This document shows positions 57,680 through 64,000 of a stretch of 64,000 nt of DNA, one piece after another. Position 1 is the stretch's first letter. Every line of letters begins with the position of its first letter. The translations under genes and the position numbers were made by a program. Under the pieces are notes generated by a model that worked only from the letters and a program-made list of their open reading frames with translations, had not been told where the DNA came from and made no database searches. The stretch comes from Lycium barbarum (Eukaryota > Streptophyta > Magnoliopsida > Solanales > Solanaceae). Where the stretch lies: the NCBI RefSeq assembly GCF_019175385.1, contig NC_083341.1, positions 23,630,203 through 23,694,202 on the forward strand, given 5' to 3'.

Positions 57680-60600
57680 TTTTGGTGTCATGATTATATC
57701 TTCTTGTAGTCTTTAAAATTTTTCTTTTGCAAAAATCATTGTGCTCTGCAAAATGAAAAAAACTTGTTAGCGTAAGGCAAAATTCACTTGGGAAGGACTT
57801 CGTTGCCCTTTCGTACACTCTTTGTGCCACCATCCTTGAAGTTTCTTCTTCGCTTAGCTTTTGTTTCGCTACCCTGTTTTAAACATTCTAGCAAATGAGT
57901 TAGTGTAAAACATGTATGCTTTTTGGTTCCTTCATCCACTAAAAAATTTGTCTTTTTCCTATATGGTCAACCGCTTTTCCTACGTATGGACTTCTTCCGT
58001 TCATATCTCGGCAGGAAAGGATACTCATTTTCCTTAAAATCTTTTATTTTCTCTAGCACAGCTAAAAGATTTTGGGCGACGATTTTTTTCGGAAAATATG
58101 CATGTACGTTTCGAAAATAATATTTTTCATACACCCTTTTAACGACATGACATTAGTTACTCAAGCAAAGTCTCCCATCCCTTCTTCTTCTTCTTGCTCT
58201 CGACTTGTGAAATTTTCAAATCCCTTTCGAAAATTTTGCCCCATTGTAAGTGTGTACTTGTCTTTTCTTGACTTCACCGTTCTTGAGGAATTTTTGAGAT
58301 CCTTCTCAAAAATTCTTCCCCAGTATAGAAATTTTAATCTGTACGTTCCTTAGAACTGATATATTTAAAGAATTTTTGAGGTCCTCTAAAATATTCTGCC
58401 CAGTTTTCTTGCGGGGTTACCTTCATTTTTCTCTTGCTATGACATCTCTGAGGTTTCCTAAGGTTTGTTGGGAACTTTATTTGGAATGACCGAGCTCGGG
58501 AGAGTGCCTATGAATCCCGTTTGGGAGTCAGGTCGAAACGTAGTTCGGGTTAAGTCTTTTATGTCATAAAAATAATTTACGGCAATGCTTTCATAGCTTC
58601 GAGACCAGTGGATTTTCCTATAACAATTCACTTCAAAGATAGGCAACGTCTTCCTACTAGGTAAATGTCACGTTTTAGTGCGGACGACCCTGCTTGTAAT
58701 AAAGATAAGCTTGTCTGTACTTTACCGCTCTTACGTGGTTACATCGCCATAACCTCTCGGTTGACTATGTGGAGACCTTCTTAGCATTCACTGCTTGACT
58801 TCTTTTCGTCATTTCGTCCCTTGAGGACTATAGTTTTCTTGGTTAGATGGTCATTTTGCCCTTTGACTTTTTTACGCCGTCCTTTCGACGCTATGCCTAT
58901 CTTATAGTCTTTCTTAGTGGTGTCGCCCTTGTAGCGTTTCATCCATTTGTTAACTCTTCGCCCTTGTGGCGCATTGTATATATAGCCCTTTTGGCTTGAC
59001 TAGTTAATTTCCCTTTGAGACTAGGGAAGTCGCAACTTTGATGCTCCTCTGATCTTACGACAGTCACTTGTACTAAAAGAAGATGACTAATAGCTACACG
59101 GTCACTTTACCGGCGACTTCAACAAAAAATAATCTTAAAAGGATTTTTAGAGAGAGATACTAAACTGTTGAGAAACTGTTTGCTCTTGGTAGGCCTTGCT
59201 TATACTTCACGGAGTTTCTTCTTTTCGGCAAGTTATCCTTTTTTGGGCCAAAGGGATTCATTGCTGGCTTGGAGTTGACTCTGTAAAATTGCAAAGCAAA
59301 GTCGTTAGAGTAGTCAAAGGTGATGACGAAGTAGTCATAAAAATTGAGAGAAGAGTTAAGAATGCCACCGTTCGGCTTGAGTTTTTTGAGATTTTCGGCC
59401 GTTTTTGAAGGCTTGATGTTTGTTTTGCCCGTTTTGTGATGATCATGCTCGGGCGAGTGACGTTGTTGTTCTTTTAATGTTGATGGGCCAATCTTTGGTT
59501 GTGTTGATACGTGATTCCTGCGAGATTCAACAATAATTGTCAGTAAATCATAATACAGTTATAGTGAAATGAAAGATAACTCAAAGGTAAATGATGAAGT
59601 CGTCTTGGCCCATATGGATTTAAGGCGTGAAAATCCAGTTAGCGTTTCATAGCCTTGATTCCTGAGTTCAACTTTGCATAAAGTCGTCTCCTGCAATATT
59701 CCGAGAGCAAGTGTTAGTGGACATAGCGAAGTGAAAGAGTTTAATCGAAGGCTGAGTTAGAATTAAAGCCGTTTTTGGCTTATAAAGTTTGAGGTGATGG
59801 CAGGCCCATTGACGCCTTTGATTGGACTTGACGTCGACTTTGAGACTCGTCGCTTTGTAGCTTCTTTGTTCCTGTGCTCGTAAAAATTTCTTTAGAGTAA
59901 AAGTAATTGACTCGTGTTGATCCCACCGAGTGTGTTATGATAGACTTGAAGGAAATGGGAATGCGACCCTAGGATAAGTATTGAGTTACGTATGGCACGT
60001 TGCTATTCGTTTGGATTTCTGTAAAAGGGAGGGGTTGTTTGCTTGATTAAGCAGTTCTAGTGGATAAAGATATCAAAGTTGTTGAGATGTTTTGAACCAA
60101 TTTCCCCAGTTTCCAGCCCTAGGGTACTTAATTCAAGATGTTTACGCTTGAAGATTTGAGGATTCGAATAGCTTGATCGATTTCAAAGACATGCCCTTGA
60201 TATTACTCGGAGAGTCAGTAATATGAAACAACAGAAGAATGAAGTTTTGAAGACTGAATCAAAGATGTATCCAAACTCCTTAGCAGGGATTCGTCGTTTG
60301 AAATAGTAGGGAGACCGCACCCTTATATAGGATTGCCTATGTATCTTGCTGGAACAAGAATTAGGTCTGACTTTGTTCGAAACATCGTATTTGACGTATT
60401 TTGGCTTGTCTATTTGAATCAGTAAAAGCTATTATTTTCGGATGTCGAGTATTTTAGCGTAGCGCATGGATGGCCTAAAATTGTAACTTGAATTTTTTGA
60501 GGAGTTGTGATTTGGATTTTTGAAAGGCGAAGTGCGACCCTGACGACTTTTTGGATTCGGTAAAAAATGAATTCTCAACAATATGCGATGATTGGCTATT

Positions 60601-61746
60601 TGTCCTAAGTATTTGGAGGTTGCGAGGACCGAGAGGTACGACTCAAAAAGCTTTTGTTTTTTTTTTTTTGAAATGATGCAGTCTTCGTGGATGGAACGAT
60701 GACCGAACGATTTTCTTGAGAATGGTTGGATTTTTGATGTAAGGTTTTGAGGACCTTGGATGTTTTGATTCTAACAATCATTAGATGTGACATGGTCAGC
60801 GTGATTGGATGCTTACCGGACGATGTTTCTAGAAGTCTTGGAATTTTTGGCTTTGACATAGTGCTTTGATACTTTTGATGCAATTGTAGGATTTTGGAAA
60901 CGAACTACACGCCATCCATGTTCGAGGCAAAACAAATGTCTCTTATACGTGCAAGTCAAAATAGGCATAACAAAGCAGAGCATAACAATTATAAATCATA
61001 ATTCCGACAAATCACACGAGAGCACGTAAGCAGTTTATATCACATATGCGGTCCCTATACCTCGTTACTCTAAGGCTACTATTCGTTTGAAGGATGTTGA
61101 TGTCGTTGAGACTTTGTGTTCGACCTCTTATATATACATTAATGAATATAGAATGGGGATACATAATAGGGGAACATGGTATATAAAATATCAGTCCTAG
61201 ATTATAAAATGAAAAACCCAATCCCAAGGGCAAATGGTTCGTATTACAACATGTACATCCTTTAATTTTCACATAATTGGATGCGGTGTCTTCGGGGCCA
61301 AGACCGTCCGAACACAGTAAAGTGTCTATCCTGTCCGATTCAAGTAGGTCTGACATACCCAAACCGGTCTATGGTCTGTATACGCTATATCCATAGGGAT
61401 TTGGCTCACTTTACACTAGTTATACTAGAGTGGTTTTCAAAAGAATGACTCAGGTTACCCAAGCGGACAAGCTGGGGGTGGGTTTTCTAAGGCTGTGGGA
61501 CGACCGCATACCCACTCGACCTTTAGAGACCTCCAAAGAAAATATTAGAAGGGTTTTTTAGTAAGGCGTGACTGCAGATCATCCTGTGTCGTCACCCTTT
61601 GAAACAAAGTGTAAAATCAAATGTCAGGAGTGGCGGAGTTTATGCATACATGAATGACAATTATATTTGCGAAAATTTAAACACATAAGCAATTTATATC
61701 ACGTAAGGCAAGAAATATTGGAACCCTTATGGTCAGAACCTTAGAG
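57680..61746 (-). other. Interior of the Ogre-like element, part next to the 5' LTR, apparently non-coding
   Basis: Four kilobases without any gag, protease, RT or integrase motif in six frames. The longest minus-strand open stretch (61362-61012) and a Ser/Lys-rich one (60883-60605) match no family I know. A T-rich/TTTTTTC run and CCTTTCG-type words recur between 57780 and 58400. Together with 44892-46873 only about 6 kb of interior remain, all non-coding, which is the pattern of a large retrotransposon derivative (LARD). Confidence 0.6.
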
Positions 61747-61766
61747 TATCCCCAGCAGAGTCGCCA
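61747..61766 (-). other. Primer binding site of the Ogre-like element, tRNA-Arg
   Basis: Minus-strand TGGCGACTCTGCTGGGGA begins two bases after the LTR end. It fits the 3' end of plant tRNA-Arg with a mismatch or two, the primer known for Ogre elements. Confidence 0.75.
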
Positions 61767-61768
61767 TC

Positions 61769-64000
61769 TGTAGTGGTTCTATTTTTTTCGATTCGTATTT
61801 GCACTTGCCTCATTTAAAAAGGAAAGTGTCCTGGGAAGTACGGTTGTCAATTGTACAAGGAAAAATGAAAAAAATATACTTCTACGTGGATGGTGCTCTA
61901 AATGGACTTATTTTAAAGTCGCCACCTAATTTTTAGGAAATTAGGAAAACCAGTTCGAAAAGGGTTCATTTCAAGCAGTTAAGTTTTAAAGTATGGGTAA
62001 GGGTTCTGGTGATCCCCCGAAAAAAGTGTTAGACACCCTGGTATTAAGGATCCACTCAATTGCGATTTACCTATGGGTTCTAATAGTATGCCTTTGCAGA
62101 TATAAATTATTTGTGATAAAATCTGCTTTTGTTTTAGATTTCCACAATATAGGGTTGTCATTCATGTAGGAACATTCCTAGGAAATGGCTATTAAAATCC
62201 TACTTAAAAAGGCATTTTTGCGATTTTCGGAGTAGAACACCCGGATACGAACTCGAAAGCGCAAATTCGGGTAGAACACTACATTAGTCCAACCTTTTAA
62301 AGAGTCTTTTAAAAACCTTTTATTATTTTTTAAAGTAAAGTCCTTTTTATTAAGGCATACCATTATATTCCTCATAAATTTACCTTATTATTCTTAGTCC
62401 GTCATTCTTTCTTTAATTCAACTTGGTCTTTAAGTCCAACTCTTAAAGTTAATATACCGATCCCATTTTAGAGTCAAATTATGAAAATAAGTTTTTTCAT
62501 TAAGAGTAATCCGTATTTCACATCTGTTTTATACATGGCTTAAAAATCAGTTTTAGCAACTCTAAATCTTAAGTTCTAATCCATAAAGGTTCCAAAAATA
62601 CTTAAATAAAACAAGTAAACAAAATATTTTCAAAATAACTAAAGGGAGGGAGAGAATGAAGGTGGAGAAAGCTTAATCGGATAAACCTATCTCCCGCCTT
62701 CTTGGACCTATAGTTGCAATTCCGTTCTTCCTTTATTCTTCGTCTGAAAGCTCCAAATGTCAAATCCTTGCCTCGTCTTTTTAGTACTTATCTTTTGCCA
62801 TCCCATATTGATTGAATGTACCTCGCAGGGATAGAAACGAGAATGATTAGTAAAAAGGATACGCCACCCCATGGAGTGACATTTATGAACATAAATATAA
62901 TATCCCTCGGTTTCGCATCAAACTGCAGAAGCTTTCATTACTAAAGGCTCAAAATCATGCTTCTTTCAAATATGAGAAAAAGGACCCCTGAACATGTCAT
63001 GGCTGCGAATTACCGCGCCAAACGCATGTTGGTTCCTATTTTATAACTAGACTATGATCATCATTGCCCACCGAGGGATAGAACCTTTCCGGACTAGGCA
63101 TTCTCAAGTTAAGTATTCAAATCAGTAAACTTTCAATCAAGCATAGAAATCCGTTATTTTAAAAAGTTAAACAACTCTTCATCGGCTCTAGTGTATTATC
63201 ATGTTCAAATCAGCAAAAATATTTTAAGTGTGGTCTGAAATTTTAGTAAAAACATCAAGTAAAATGTTCTTCTCAGCGCAAAACAGAAGTAATGACCTCA
63301 GTTCCCAAAAATAGACCATGGTATGGCATTCATTTTTCAACAAAATGCAGTTATTTCAGTGCAAGAACAACACCAAAATTGCTCAGGTTTCAGACAACAT
63401 GACACGCCAGCAGGATGATCAGAAAGGCACAACAGTTATCAAAACAACAACCTTGTCTAGTATAGTATTTGTTTGAACACAGGAGCCTTGATCAGGTATA
63501 GTAACCTGTTCATTTTTATGCAATGACTTAAACCAATATAGCCTAGCTACAGCTCAATCACACACACGTATGAGAGTCACCATGGCATCTGTGGGTTCTT
63601 TGAACCAAAGCTGCAACTCAATCACACAGAGTGTGAGAGTCAGCTTCAATCATGGCATAGGAGTGCTCTTTAAAGAAGGAAGAAAACTGATGATCAACAA
63701 CACATTCAAAATGAACCAGGTTATCCTAGGAAAATAACCATCACAAACAACATTTGTGTATAGCCTTGGGATGGGGTTACAAATGCCAGAATCAGTCATG
63801 CCTCAAGATGCAGTAGCATCAGCAGTTATGTATAGCAAAGAACACCTTTTCTTCTGGTGCAGCCAAGCATGGTGCCACAAATTAGCTCAAGACTTGGTCC
63901 AAAGGCACAAATAACAATCTCAATGTGAACTTAAGTTCAGCAGCAGCTCAGGAGGACCATTTGGGATTTTGAGAACCCCCCAAGCTACAAGAAGAGGTGT
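61769..64000 (-). repeat. Giant LTR of the Ogre-like element, 5' LTR in minus sense, cut by the window end
   Basis: Starts TGTAGTGGTTCT and follows 38685-40974 closely with substitutions and small indels (for example about 20 bp missing near 61990). Only the R/U5-side third is visible; TATA box and U3 should lie beyond 64000. Confidence 0.85.

Noticed and set aside
1..64000. tRNA, rRNA or other structured RNA genes
   Set aside because: No cloverleaf-like or rDNA segment was recognised; the tRNA-like matches are primer binding sites next to LTRs.

Overview
This window is repeat-rich plant nuclear DNA with no host gene that I can support. Lineage-specific LTR retrotransposons (Tat, Athila, Ogre-like, Tekay chromovirus), Stowaway MITEs with TA target duplications, a Helitron, a Mutator-like element and an RTE-type LINE tail with a sequence style typical of Solanaceae all point to a nightshade-family genome, probably pericentromeric or other heterochromatic DNA. 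I cannot name the genus.

Layout. 1-1972: old intergenic DNA with an RTE LINE tail, a 52-bp tandem duplication and a Stowaway MITE. 1978-13739: a structurally complete 11.8-kb Tat-type Ty3/gypsy element with 686/687-bp LTRs, target duplication ATTCG and a tRNA-Lys primer site. Its sense gag-pol carries five stops and a frameshift, and a long antisense gene lies downstream of pol. 14327-24800: a Helitron-like element carrying a non-autonomous Mutator-like element (14967-23808, 9-bp target duplication). That element was in turn hit by two solo LTRs (15093-17259 and 17504-22402). 25674-38684: two Athila fragments in opposite orientation, a 5' LTR-gag-protease part on the plus strand and a protease-RT-RNase H-integrase-env-like part on the minus strand, meeting near 29.7 kb. 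38685-64000 and beyond: a very large Ogre-like element on the minus strand with 6.2-kb LTRs and an apparently non-coding interior, split by a complete Tekay chromovirus (46874-57679, target duplication TTTTG).

How the parts work together. Insertions can be ordered by nesting: Tekay is younger than the Ogre-like element, which is younger than the minus-strand Athila; both solo LTRs are younger than the Mutator-like element, which is younger than the Helitron. All coding regions found belong to transposons and all are broken by stops, frameshifts or deletions, so the window should be inert except for possible LTR-driven transcription.

Most interesting signals. (1) The antisense gene in the Tat element reads as four exons with three short GT-AG introns (85, 71 and 84 bp), has its own TATA box and G-box, and encodes a PF04195-like 'gypsy-type transposon' domain followed by a long coiled coil. 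(2) A promoter-like module sits in front of the Athila env-like ORF: near-palindromic words, a TATA box and a strong 5' splice site. (3) Several unrelated LTRs here place arrays of short near-palindromes just upstream of a TATA box. (4) The Mutator-like element has mirrored minisatellite arrays. Family assignments come from recognised motifs, not from database searches.
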